From: Candidatus Gastranaerophilales bacterium | Lineage (GTDB): Bacteria > Cyanobacteriota > Vampirovibrionia > Gastranaerophilales > Gastranaerophilaceae | NCBI GenBank assembly: GCA_017467305.1 | Contig: JAFTSM010000033.1 | Location: 1-56,956 of the forward strand | DNA length: 56,956 nt | Direction of reading: 5' to 3' | Part shown: positions 24,136 through 32,178 of the stretch, piece after piece | Layout of the letters: every line of letters starts with the position of its first letter | Position numbering within the stretch: the stretch's first letter is position 1 | Translations under genes and position numbers: made by a program | Notes under the pieces: model-generated | Database searches by the model: none | What the model saw: the letters and a program-made list of their open reading frames with translations, nothing else | Told to the model about the DNA's origin: nothing

Positions 24136-24600
24136 ATGAATGAATTAAAAGAGAACATCAAAAAGTATTTACTTGTTAAATATGCAGAAACAAGAGTAAG
24201 TGAAAGTACTCATCATTTATCTAAATCTATTCCTTGGATACAACGTAAAAGTTTAATTAATACAATTGAAACTCATTGTAGAGTTCTATTAAATACATTA
24301 TTAAACAATTCAGAAAAACAATCTTTACGCCAAAATAAATTTATCATTGATTCAATTTTAAAATATACACTAGGCAAAAGCGAAAATCTTCTAAAAACTA
24401 ATAAAAAAGCTAAAGATATTAAATCATATATGCAATTGAATTCTTATATTGTATATGAAGAAATTAAAAAAGGTATTGAAACAAATAAAAATAGAAAAGC
24501 TATCAGATTTAACATTGAAAAACAACTTTCTGATATTCAAGAAAGAATGGATTCAAAAGTAAGTATAGAAGAGCTTTTACAAGAAAAAATTGGTGCGTAA
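24136..24600 (+). CDS. Hypothetical helical protein
   Basis: A 154-residue, highly charged, mostly helical protein with no signal or membrane segment (for example YAETRVSESTHHLSKSIPWI and FNIEKQLSDIQERMDSKVS). No family recognised. AGAGGA lies about 11 nt before the ATG. It stands alone between the DUF4145-like gene, transcribed divergently, and convergent alaS, and ends in its own terminator. Confidence 0.55.
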   Translation: MNELKENIKKYLLVKYAETRVSESTHHLSKSIPWIQRKSLINTIETHCRVLLNTLLNNSEKQSLRQNKFIIDSILKYTLGKSENLLKTNKKAKDIKSYMQLNSYIVYEEIKKGIETNKNRKAIRFNIEKQLSDIQERMDSKVSIEELLQEKIGA

Positions 24601-24614
24601 GCACATTTGATATA

Positions 24615-24650
24615 ACAAAAAAGCAAGAAGAGTGCCTTCTCGCTTTTTTT
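24615..24650 (+). terminator. Intrinsic terminator after the hypothetical gene
   Basis: GCAAGAAG (24623-24630) / CTTCTCGC (24636-24643) with one A-C mismatch, loop AGTGC, A run before and seven T after. Confidence 0.8.
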
Positions 24651-24662
24651 ATTTAAAGATTT

Positions 24663-24690
24663 AAAAAGGAGGTTTTGAAACCTCCTTCTT
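24663..24690 (-). terminator. Intrinsic terminator after alaS
   Basis: AAGGAGGTTT (24666-24675) / AAACCTCCTT (24678-24687) with a 2-nt loop; on the minus strand it is followed by a T run, right after the alaS stop. Confidence 0.8.
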
Positions 24691-24698
24691 CTTTTTTC

Positions 24699-27314
24699 TT
24701 AAACTGATTGTTTAATTTCTTTTTCAACTTCCGCAAGTACTGTTCTTAGGTTTGTTCTATCTTTACCAGCACCTTGTGCATATTGTGGACGTCCACCACC
24801 TTTACCGCCAGTAGCTGTTGCTAGTTTATTAACAATTTGACCGGCATTGATTCCTTTTTTCACAAACGAATCATCAACTTTAACAGCATAAGTGATTTTA
24901 TCTTCATCAACAGAAGCTAAAACTACAATTGCTTCACCAAGTTTAGCTGATAACATTTCGCTACCCAATTTAACAATATTTGCTGGGAATGCTTCAATTT
25001 CACTGATAAATAATTTACCACCATTAATATCTTGAGCTTTAGATATAAATGATTGGAATTTAGATTTAGCTTGTTCTTCTTTTAATTTATCAAGCTCTAA
25101 TTGAAGATTTTTATTATCAACTGCAAGCTTCATAATTCTTTCGCCAAGTTCAGAAACTGGGCATTTAAAGCCTTGAGTCATTTTATCAACTATGTTTGCT
25201 TTTTCTGTTAATAATTGAAGTGCTGTATTACCACAAACAGCTTCAATTCTTCTTGTACCAGCAGCAACTGCTGCTTCAGAAACAATTTTTACAAGTCTAA
25301 TTTTACCAGTCGAAGTTGCGTGTGTACCACCACAAAGTTCGGATGAGATATTACCAAATTTAACAACTCTTACATCGTCATCATATTTTTCACCGAATAA
25401 AGCCATAGCACCAGACTTTTTAGCCATTTCTATGTTCATCACTTCAGTATTTTGTTCAATATCATCATTAATCCATTTGTTTATAATATCTTCAACTTCT
25501 TGAACTTCTTCTTTTGTCATAGCGCGTGGGAATGTAAAGTCGAAACGAGTTCTATTTTCTTCAACAAATGAACCTGCTTGGTGTACTTCTTCACCTAATA
25601 CTTTTCTCAAAGCTGCTTGAATTAAATGAGCATTTGAGTGGTGAATTGTGATTTCTTTTCTTCTATCTGTATCAATAGAAGCTTTTACAATATCATCAAC
25701 TTTTGCTTCACCATCTACCATTTGAACACGATGTACAAATAATTTGTTTACTTTAAATGTATTTAAAACTTCTGCTTTAAAGTTTTTACCTTCAATAATA
25801 CCTGTATCGCCAACTTGACCACCAGATTCAGCATAGAATGGAGTTTTATCAAGCATAATATCGATAAAGTCACCAGCCTCGATAATTGCAATGATTTTAG
25901 CTTCTGCTTCATTATTGTTATAGCCAACAAATTCAGTTGAACCAAATTTATTTTCAACTTCAACATAAACTAAATCGTCAGTTAAACTAATTTTGTGTGC
26001 TGCTGCTTTAGCTCTTTCTTTTTGTTTTTTCATTTCTTCTTTGTAGCCTTCAGCATCAACAGTTACACCTTTTTCAGCTGCAATTTCGATTGTTAACTCT
26101 AGTGGAAAACCAAATGTATCGTATAATTTGAACGCATTTTCTCCGTCAATTACTTTTGAAGTTTGCATTAATTCTTCTAATAATTTGTAACCTCTATCAA
26201 GAGTTATTTTAAATCTTTCTTCTTCTTGTTTAATTACTGATTTGATTTTATCTGAATTTTTAACAAGGTCTGGATATTGTTCACCGTATTGTTTAACAAC
26301 AACGTCAACAATTTCGCTCAAGAAAGGTAATTCTAAACCTAATAATTTACCGTGTCTTAAAGCACGACGCATAATCATTCTTAAAACGTAGCTTCTTCCT
26401 TCATTACCTGGAGTTACGCCATCATTAATCATAAATGATACACATCTTGCATGGTCAGTAATAATTCTTAGGGAAATATCTGTTTTTTGACTTTGTTTGT
26501 ATGGAACTTTAGACATATCAGAAACTTTGTCTAAGATTGGTTTTAAAAGGTCTGTTTCAAATGTAGAATCTTTTCCTTGAACAACCATTGTAATACGTTC
26601 TAAGCCCATACCAGTATCTACGTTTTTCTTTTCTAATGGAGTGTGATTTCCCTCTTCATCTTGGAAAAGTTCTGTAAATACTAAGTTCCATATTTCAACC
26701 CAACGGTCACATTCACAAGTTGCGATTGAACAATCATCACTACATTTTAAGTGTTCACCTAAGTCGTAGTGGATTTCTGTACAAGGACCACAAGAACCAG
26801 TTGCACCTGGAGGCCCCCAGAAGTTATCTTTTTTACCTTTTCTAATAACTCTTTCTGGTGGAATACCTACATCTTTTGTCCAAATTTCAAAAGCTTCGTC
26901 GTCAGTTTCAAAAATTGTAATCCATAGGCGTTTTGGGTCTAATTTTAAGTAGTTAGTAACAAAATCCCAACTCCAAGGAATAACTTCTTTTTTGTAGTAA
27001 TCACCAAACGCAAAGTTACCTAACATTTCAAAGAAAGTATGATGACGTGGTGTTCTACCAACGTTTTCAATATCAGAGTCTTTACCACCAGCACGAGCAC
27101 ACTTTTGGCAAGATACTGCACGAGCAGGTTCAAATGGTGGTTTTTCCAAACCTAAATAATATGGTAAAAATTGAAGCATACCAGCTGTTGTTAATAATAC
27201 AGTTGGATTATCTGGTACTAAGCTAGAGCTTGGTACTTCAGTTGAATTATGTTTATCTCTGAAAAATTCAATGAATGCTTTTCTTATTTCATTCCCAGTT
27301 AATGGAGTTGTCAT
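24699..27314 (-). CDS. alaS: Alanyl-tRNA synthetase
   Basis: An 871-residue class II synthetase of normal length. N-terminal catalytic motifs: FFRDKHNSTEVPSSSLVP, LTTAGMLQFLPYYLG and GRTPRHHTFFEMLGNFAFGDYYK. The editing domain has zinc ligands in HSNAH (HxxxH) and LCGGTHA (CxxxH). The C-terminal C-Ala domain ends GGKGGGRPQYAQGAG. It charges tRNA-Ala and clears mischarged Ser and Gly. AAGGAA precedes the ATG, and a hairpin terminator follows the stop. Nothing unusual. Confidence 0.98.
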   Translation of the reverse strand: MTTPLTGNEIRKAFIEFFRDKHNSTEVPSSSLVPDNPTVLLTTAGMLQFLPYYLGLEKPPFEPARAVSCQKCARAGGKDSDIENVGRTPRHHTFFEMLGNFAFGDYYKKEVIPWSWDFVTNYLKLDPKRLWITIFETDDEAFEIWTKDVGIPPERVIRKGKKDNFWGPPGATGSCGPCTEIHYDLGEHLKCSDDCSIATCECDRWVEIWNLVFTELFQDEEGNHTPLEKKNVDTGMGLERITMVVQGKDSTFETDLLKPILDKVSDMSKVPYKQSQKTDISLRIITDHARCVSFMINDGVTPGNEGRSYVLRMIMRRALRHGKLLGLELPFLSEIVDVVVKQYGEQYPDLVKNSDKIKSVIKQEEERFKITLDRGYKLLEELMQTSKVIDGENAFKLYDTFGFPLELTIEIAAEKGVTVDAEGYKEEMKKQKERAKAAAHKISLTDDLVYVEVENKFGSTEFVGYNNNEAEAKIIAIIEAGDFIDIMLDKTPFYAESGGQVGDTGIIEGKNFKAEVLNTFKVNKLFVHRVQMVDGEAKVDDIVKASIDTDRRKEITIHHSNAHLIQAALRKVLGEEVHQAGSFVEENRTRFDFTFPRAMTKEEVQEVEDIINKWINDDIEQNTEVMNIEMAKKSGAMALFGEKYDDDVRVVKFGNISSELCGGTHATSTGKIRLVKIVSEAAVAAGTRRIEAVCGNTALQLLTEKANIVDKMTQGFKCPVSELGERIMKLAVDNKNLQLELDKLKEEQAKSKFQSFISKAQDINGGKLFISEIEAFPANIVKLGSEMLSAKLGEAIVVLASVDEDKITYAVKVDDSFVKKGINAGQIVNKLATATGGKGGGRPQYAQGAGKDRTNLRTVLAEVEKEIKQSV

Positions 27315-27401
27315 TTTATATTCCTTTTTCTTAATTCATTTATAGGAATATTTTACAACAAACAAGTTTTTTGTTTTTACATAAAGAATATTATCATTAT
27401 A

Positions 27402-27438
27402 TGTCATTGCGAAAAAATCTTTGATTTTTGTGGCAATC
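27402..27438. repeat. Degenerate GTCATTGCGA...GGCAATCC hairpin repeat
   Basis: A short hairpin with ATTGC/GCAAT ends and AAAAATC/GATTTTT inner arms, starting with GTCATTGCGA. It looks like one half of a GTCAT-type intergenic repeat. It opens the 530-nt gene-free region between alaS and exbD. Confidence 0.5.
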
Positions 27439-27458
27439 CAGAGTATATACAAAAAAGT

Positions 27459-27616
27459 AATAAAAAATGAAATATGATAGCATATATTTTTTTCTGTAAG
27501 AATACTTAGTAAGGCAACATCAAGGCGAAGCGGTTACGTAGTAACTTTAGCGTAGCTTTTAGCCGAACTTAGTATTGTAAGAAAAAAATATCTAGCAGAA
27601 TATTTTATTTTTTATT
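27459..27616. repeat. Long imperfect inverted repeat (about 158 bp)
   Basis: The left arm (27459-27514) and right arm (27562-27616) are about 55 nt each and largely complementary, for example left ATACTTAGT with right ACTTAGTAT, and AT-rich ends AATAAAAAATG / TATTTTATTTTTTATT. They enclose a GC-richer core of about 47 nt with GCGAAGCGGTTAC and a small GTTAC/GTAAC hairpin. No open frame of note. It has the shape of a non-autonomous mobile repeat or a large RNA hairpin. Confidence 0.7.
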
Positions 27617-27657
27617 GTTTTTAAATTTATAAAATAAATGCAATTTTCAATCCGTTC

Positions 27658-27766
27658 AATAATAATTATTTTCTTAAGTTCAGCATAAAAGCAATTCAAA
27701 CTCGCTTACGCTCAAACAATGAATTGCCGTGATGTTTGCTTTACTAAAGAAAATTAAATTATTATT
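27658..27766. repeat. Second long imperfect inverted repeat (about 109 bp)
   Basis: The left arm (27658-27698) and right arm (27720-27766) match through TAATTATTTTCTTA / TAAAGAAAATTAAATTA and GCAATTCA / TGAATTGC, around a 21-nt loop with CTCGCTTACGCTC. It differs in sequence from the neighbour repeat but has the same plan. The rest of the 27315-27844 gap is AT-rich with no gene that I can support. Confidence 0.65.
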
Positions 27767-27844
27767 TCAAGTCATTCAAATTACATTTATTTTATTCTTT
27801 TTGTTCTTTAACTATCTATAATATTCTTTATGTATTCACCAATA

Positions 27845-28237
27845 CTAATACTCAGTAATAGAAATATTAGTCACACCATTATTTCTGGCTTCATCCATTA
27901 ATTTTACAACAGCACCATGAGTCGCATTATCTTGAGTCATAATTAATAAGCCATCTGTATTTTCTTTTGCTTGTTCAATAATCATTTCAGAAAGGTTCGA
28001 AACTGGAATTTCAACATCATTAACCATATATTTATCTTCATCAGTAACTAAAACTTTTATAAGTTTTGAATCTTTAATCTCGTCTTGAACTTCAATCATA
28101 TTTGGAACTGCAAGATTTAACCCTTGTTGGTCAAGTAATGGAGCTATAACCATCATAATAATCAACAACACAAGGAAAATATCAGTCAATGGAGTGATAT
28201 TAATTTCATTAAATGTTTTTCTATTTCGTCCCGCCAT
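27845..28237 (-). CDS. exbD: ExbD/TolR family protein (second copy)
   Basis: A 130-residue ExbD: short cytoplasmic start, one transmembrane helix with the essential Asp (FNEINITPLTDIFLVLLIIMMV), and a periplasmic domain ending GVTNISITEY. It couples proton flow through ExbB to movement of TonB. The transmembrane region is nearly identical in protein to the upstream exbD, but the third codon positions differ widely, so the duplication is old. AAGGAAAA precedes the ATG. Last gene of the tonB operon. Confidence 0.9.
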   Translation of the reverse strand: MAGRNRKTFNEINITPLTDIFLVLLIIMMVIAPLLDQQGLNLAVPNMIEVQDEIKDSKLIKVLVTDEDKYMVNDVEIPVSNLSEMIIEQAKENTDGLLIMTQDNATHGAVVKLMDEARNNGVTNISITEY

Positions 28238-28248
28238 TTTATTTTCCT

Positions 28249-28758
28249 TTACTCATTCCAATCATAATCTTGAGTATTAACTGGTTTAGATTGTTGTTTT
28301 ACAACCGGCTTTTGAGAAGCCTTTTCTTCAAGATTTCTTTGTTCCTTCTTTGTTAATGGTTCACCAGCTAGAACAAGTTTTGAATATTCAGCCTCTTGTG
28401 CAGCCTTCATAATTTTTTGAATTTCACTACTTTTTGTTTCAGTATCAGCCTTAACAACTACTTCAGCTTTTTCTAAAGATGGTTTTAAATCGGTTAATTC
28501 TTTCACCAAATTTTCAGCAACAATTGGACGTCCATTAATGTAATACTTGCCTTGTTTAGTAACAGAAATTTCCGCATTTTTCTGTTCTACAGTAACACCA
28601 CTATTTATTTCTGGAATATTAATATCCGTATCAATCGATTGAAAAGAGGGGGCTATTACCATCATAATGATAAGTAATACCAAGAAAATATCGGTCAACG
28701 GAGTGATATTAATTTCATTAAATATTCCTTTATTACCAGAATTTGATGAGAATGACAT
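28249..28758 (-). CDS. exbD: ExbD/TolR family protein (first copy, with C-terminal tail)
   Basis: A 169-residue ExbD with the same FNEINITPLTDIFLVLLIIMMV helix. The periplasmic domain (about 40-130) is followed by a polar tail of about 35 residues (KKEQRNLEEKASQKPVVKQQ onward) that the other copy lacks. The transmembrane Asp is present. Two unequal ExbD proteins in one operon may form a mixed dimer inside the ExbB pentamer or serve two TonB-like partners; neither can be decided from sequence. Ten nt downstream of exbB's end. Confidence 0.9.
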   Translation of the reverse strand: MSFSSNSGNKGIFNEINITPLTDIFLVLLIIMMVIAPSFQSIDTDINIPEINSGVTVEQKNAEISVTKQGKYYINGRPIVAENLVKELTDLKPSLEKAEVVVKADTETKSSEIQKIMKAAQEAEYSKLVLAGEPLTKKEQRNLEEKASQKPVVKQQSKPVNTQDYDWNE

Positions 28759-28767
28759 TTTATCTTC

Positions 28768-29403
28768 CTATACTAATGCTTTAGTTTGTGTTTTTTCTTC
28801 TGAATCTGTGAAGCTTAAGAATAACAACTTAATAAGTTGGAAATCATCTTCATATCTTTTAACTGTTGATTGAAACATGTTGTATAGAACAACAGCAACA
28901 ATCGCAACACCAAGACCGAACGCTGTAGCAATCAACGCAGAACCAATACCCATTGCAACAGCAGCTGATTGGTTACCTTGAGAAGCCAAATCTTGGAAAG
29001 TGTACAAAATTCTAACAACAGTACCGAATAAACCTAAGAAAGGACAAACACCGCCAACTGTACCTAAAATTGTAAGATATTTTTCTAATTTTCTTGTAGC
29101 TAAATTTGCTGAAATATCAAATGAACGAGAAAAACCTTGTTTTTGTTCAGAGAAAATTCTAACAGCTTCTTCAGATACTTCACCAATTACACCACCCAAT
29201 TGAATACTTAAATTTTTAGCAGCATCTAATCTATTGTTAACTAATTCTGTTTTTAGACCTCTAATAAATTTTACAACGTCACGTTTATTTTTGTTGTAAA
29301 AAGAAAATCTGTTTATCGCAACAGCAACTGTCAATATTGAACATAATAGAATAGGTAACAATACGGGCCAGTCAAGCTTAATTGAATGTAATAGTAGTTC
29401 CAT
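28768..29403 (-). CDS. exbB: ExbB/TolQ/MotA family proton channel
   Basis: A 211-residue protein with three transmembrane segments (about 13-30, 110-135, 155-180). The family core is clear: LATRKLEKYLTILGTVGGVCPFLGLFGTVVRILYTFQ and IGSALIATAFGLGVAIVAVVLYN. It forms the inner-membrane proton channel that drives TonB or TolA. It lies between tonB and two exbD genes, so the TonB role is favoured over TolQ or MotA. Confidence 0.92.
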   Translation of the reverse strand: MELLLHSIKLDWPVLLPILLCSILTVAVAINRFSFYNKNKRDVVKFIRGLKTELVNNRLDAAKNLSIQLGGVIGEVSEEAVRIFSEQKQGFSRSFDISANLATRKLEKYLTILGTVGGVCPFLGLFGTVVRILYTFQDLASQGNQSAAVAMGIGSALIATAFGLGVAIVAVVLYNMFQSTVKRYEDDFQLIKLLFLSFTDSEEKTQTKALV

Positions 29404-29433
29404 AATTTATTTTCCTCTTTTCTTATTAATTTC

Positions 29434-30594
29434 TTAGTATGATACACCGAATACGTTGTAATCGAATGTGAATTGAATATCTACACTTTGACCTTTAAAC
29501 TCTGGTGGTAATGGTCTAAATGGTGCTGTTAATTTTACAGCTTCTATTGCTGCATTATCAGCAGCTTGTAAGCCAGAAGAACGATGCACTTTAACGTTTA
29601 ACAGTCTACCGTCACGAGCAATTGAGAATAATAAAACAACACGTTTACTTTCATTACCCTTTGGTGGATCCCAATTCATTTTAATACGTCTTTGTAATTC
29701 TTTCATATATGGGCCAAAATCTGGTTCTTTTATTGCATCAATACCTGGTGCACCATTTGGATTACCTGGCCCCGGATTACCAAGATTTGCTCTTCCGCCG
29801 CCATAAGAATTACTAAATCTACCGCCACCGCCAGCTGATGTACCAGAACCAGCTGAACCAGCACTAGAAGTTGGAGAAAAACTTGGTGCAGCAGAACCCC
29901 CAGCAGAGCCAGATGCATTACCACCCACCTTAGGTGCTGTTGTTACTGGTGCAGTTGTTGGTTGAGCTATTTGCGGAATAGCTGATTTGGGAATAGGTAT
30001 ATTAAAATCTGATAATGGTTTTGCTGTAGGTTTTGCCACAGTTGGAGTAACCGTTGGCTTCGGCGCTTGAAGTTTTGGCGCTGGAGCCGGCTTTTGCACA
30101 ACTGGTTGCTGTGGTTTTGGAGTAGGTTTCTGAACCGGTTGTGGTTTAGACTGCGGTTTTACAGCTGGTTTTTGAACAGCTGGTTTCTGTGCTTTAGGCG
30201 GAGTTGGTTTCTTCGCTGGGGCCTTTGGAGCCTCTTGCTGTGGAAGTGAAACCTTCCGTTTAGGGTCGTGTTTACCACCCGCTTGAGAATTTTTATCAGA
30301 CCTATTTTTTGTATTTTTATCTATTGGTGGTGCTTCTTTTTCTACAAGAACAAATTCAATATCTTTAGGCTTCATTTCTGGCTTTTTAAATAAATCAAAA
30401 CCAAAATATGTCATAATTAAACAAGATAAGAAAAATATTACAACAACCAACGGATGAAGAATAAAAGCAATAATCAACGCCTTTTCAAAAGAAATTTCTT
30501 CTTTATCTTTACGTGCAACAGCAGGCAATTCATATATGCTTTTTTTCTTCGTTTTTTGCGATTTTATATTATCATCGTTTTTTATGATAGACAT
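29434..30594 (-). CDS. tonB: TonB-like energy transducer with TonB/TolA C-terminal domain
   Basis: 386 residues. A cytoplasmic start of about 37 residues is followed by one transmembrane helix (38-66) with the conserved in-membrane His in AFILHPLVVV. A long Pro/Lys/Ala stretch (about 100-205) and a Gly/Ser/Ala-rich stretch (about 225-285) span the periplasm. The C-terminal domain (about 295-386) has PYMKELQRRIKMNW, SIARDGRLLNVKVHRSSGLQAADNAAI and FRPLPPEF, the TonB/TolA fold that meets outer-membrane partners. Unusually large N-terminal cytoplasmic part. A good promoter lies just upstream; it heads tonB-exbB-exbD-exbD. No TonB-dependent receptor is in the window. Confidence 0.88.
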   Translation of the reverse strand: MSIIKNDDNIKSQKTKKKSIYELPAVARKDKEEISFEKALIIAFILHPLVVVIFFLSCLIMTYFGFDLFKKPEMKPKDIEFVLVEKEAPPIDKNTKNRSDKNSQAGGKHDPKRKVSLPQQEAPKAPAKKPTPPKAQKPAVQKPAVKPQSKPQPVQKPTPKPQQPVVQKPAPAPKLQAPKPTVTPTVAKPTAKPLSDFNIPIPKSAIPQIAQPTTAPVTTAPKVGGNASGSAGGSAAPSFSPTSSAGSAGSGTSAGGGGRFSNSYGGGRANLGNPGPGNPNGAPGIDAIKEPDFGPYMKELQRRIKMNWDPPKGNESKRVVLLFSIARDGRLLNVKVHRSSGLQAADNAAIEAVKLTAPFRPLPPEFKGQSVDIQFTFDYNVFGVSY

Positions 30595-30618
30595 TCCCTA
30601 ATTTCCCATTTGCTAGTT

Positions 30619-30647
30619 ATTTTACCAAAAATTTTATGATAAAACAA
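30619..30647 (-). promoter_or_regulatory. Promoter of the tonB-exbB-exbD-exbD operon
   Basis: Minus-strand TTGTTT (30642-30647), 17-nt spacer, TAAAAT (30619-30624) with an extended -10 TGG. Start near 30612, leader about 18 nt. Confidence 0.62.
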
Positions 30648-30663
30648 ATAGCCTATTTACTAT

Positions 30664-31455
30664 CTAATAAGGAGTATTAGAGGAAACTGTCACTGGTTGG
30701 TTTAAAACAATGTTCATTTGTGCATTTTGCGGAATATCAACATTTCCACCTTTTTCAAAAGCATTTTGTATTAATCCCATACCACCACCAACAGCAGTAC
30801 CATATATAGCACCACGTCCTACACTACCACCAGATAAAGCACCCATAGCTGTACCTAATACAGCGCCAGCAGCAGCACCTACAGTAGCATCTTTAGCATA
30901 TTCTTTTGTAACATCTTTTGCTGTTCCAGCTTTTAAGATACCAGAACCATCAGAAGTTTGTAGACTAGCACTAATTGGTATCATTTGACCAGTTGGAGTT
31001 ACTATATTTGTAAATCTTATTTGAATTTGACCATTTCTATTACCCCAGCTACCTTTTTTCGCTTTAATAATAGTACCATTTACTCTGCTACCAGCTGAAG
31101 CTATTAAATTTTTTCCATAGTAAAAATCAGAGCCAAGATAAAAAGATACACTATCTCCAACACTTGCAGTCTCAGAAGAAATTGAACTCATAGAAACAGC
31201 CTCAAAAGAAGTATTTACTGGTACCATAACAACATTACCTTGTAAATTATTATAATTTGGAGCTTGATACTCAAAACCTTGAGTTTGATATGAATTATTT
31301 ACTGGTAATGGATATTGTGTTTGATACTGTTGATTAATAGCTGGAACCTCTTGATAAACTGGTTCTATCATAGTGTAATTTTCATTTGCAAAGCTTAAAC
31401 AAGGAGTTGCAATCATCATAGCAACTATTGATATAGATAATATTTCTTTCCTCAT
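30664..31455 (-). CDS. Secreted glycine-zipper protein (paralogue of the next gene)
   Basis: 263 residues with a signal peptide cleaved after SFA (about residue 23), a Gln/Tyr/Asn/Pro-rich stretch (about 25-75), then a beta domain (GDSVSFYLGSDF, AGSRVNGTIIKAKKG, IQIRFTNIVTPTGQMIPISA), a glycine-zipper (about 190-235, GAAAGAVLGTAMGALSGG) and a final PQNAQMNIVLNQPVTV strand. Probably a periplasmic or outer-membrane lipoprotein-free envelope protein. AAGGAGAG precedes the start. The beta domain and last strand match the neighbour gene. Exact role unknown. Confidence 0.65.
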   Translation of the reverse strand: MRKEILSISIVAMMIATPCLSFANENYTMIEPVYQEVPAINQQYQTQYPLPVNNSYQTQGFEYQAPNYNNLQGNVVMVPVNTSFEAVSMSSISSETASVGDSVSFYLGSDFYYGKNLIASAGSRVNGTIIKAKKGSWGNRNGQIQIRFTNIVTPTGQMIPISASLQTSDGSGILKAGTAKDVTKEYAKDATVGAAAGAVLGTAMGALSGGSVGRGAIYGTAVGGGMGLIQNAFEKGGNVDIPQNAQMNIVLNQPVTVSSNTPY

Positions 31456-31516
31456 TGGTCTCTCCTTTATACTACTTTAGCCTTCCCTACATAAAACGAG
31501 GAAATCAAAAATTAGT

Positions 31517-32062
31517 TCATTTTAAAATAACATCATCATTAAAAACAACAAAAAGTTCAGCTCCTGGCATTATAATAGTGTGTTTTCCCATTTCATAAAT
31601 ATTCAATGGAACAGCTTGGAGCATTGGTCTTAAACCTTTCACATAATGTGGTGTTTTATGATAATAAGCTGGTGCTGTATTTCTGCCACCTAAATAGTTT
31701 TGCGCATCACCATATATATACGCATTCAATTTATAAACTTTTTTATCTGGTGTAATCATTTTATAAATACGTACCTTTATTGCACCGTCTTTGCCTTCAA
31801 CCGGTTCACGCACATCTTCTATTTCGCCATAAAACATTGTATTTTCTGGAATAGCATTAGTCTCATAGACATACATATCTTGAGTATTGATGAAAGTTAC
31901 TTCATCACCAATATCTGCTGTTAAGGTTGAAAATTCTGTTTGATTCATTACCTTTGCAAAAGTTCCAGCTCTAAGTTTTTGAACTTGCTCTTCTGCTTGT
32001 ACACTATCAAACAAAAATCCAAAACAAAGTATTAATAAAATATAGTTAAATATTTTTTTCAT
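31517..32062 (-). CDS. Secreted envelope protein, shorter paralogue
   Basis: 181 residues with a signal peptide cleaved after VQA (about residue 23). ADIGDEVTFINTQDMYV, IPENTMFYGEIEDVREP, IKVRIYKMITPDKKVYKLNA and MPGAELFVVFNDDVIL align in order with the beta domain and last strand of the 263-residue neighbour, but the glycine zipper and the Gln-rich head are missing. Likely the product of an old tandem duplication. Same strand, 61 nt apart, probably one transcript. Function unknown. Confidence 0.62.
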   Translation of the reverse strand: MKKIFNYILLILCFGFLFDSVQAEEQVQKLRAGTFAKVMNQTEFSTLTADIGDEVTFINTQDMYVYETNAIPENTMFYGEIEDVREPVEGKDGAIKVRIYKMITPDKKVYKLNAYIYGDAQNYLGGRNTAPAYYHKTPHYVKGLRPMLQAVPLNIYEMGKHTIIMPGAELFVVFNDDVILK

Positions 32063-32163
32063 ATTAATAATATTAATGCTTTCCTAAAATAAGTCTATAT
32101 ATATTTTACCCTTATTTCAGATTTTTTTCTACTCTTTTTGTAGGTATGAAGAGAATAAAGCTT

Positions 32164-32172
32164 TGTTATAAT
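32164..32172 (+). promoter_or_regulatory. Extended -10 promoter for a leaderless bioD transcript
   Basis: TGTTATAAT, with TATAAT at 32167-32172 ending 7 nt before the A of the bioD ATG (32179). No Shine-Dalgarno is present before the ATG and no good -35 box is seen. Confidence 0.55.
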
Positions 32173-32178
32173 TGAATT

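Noticed and set aside
29730-30249. Open frames and DNA repeats across the Pro/Lys and Gly/Ser stretches of tonB
   Set aside because: They are by-products of low-complexity coding sequence in the TonB linker, not separate genes or DNA repeats.
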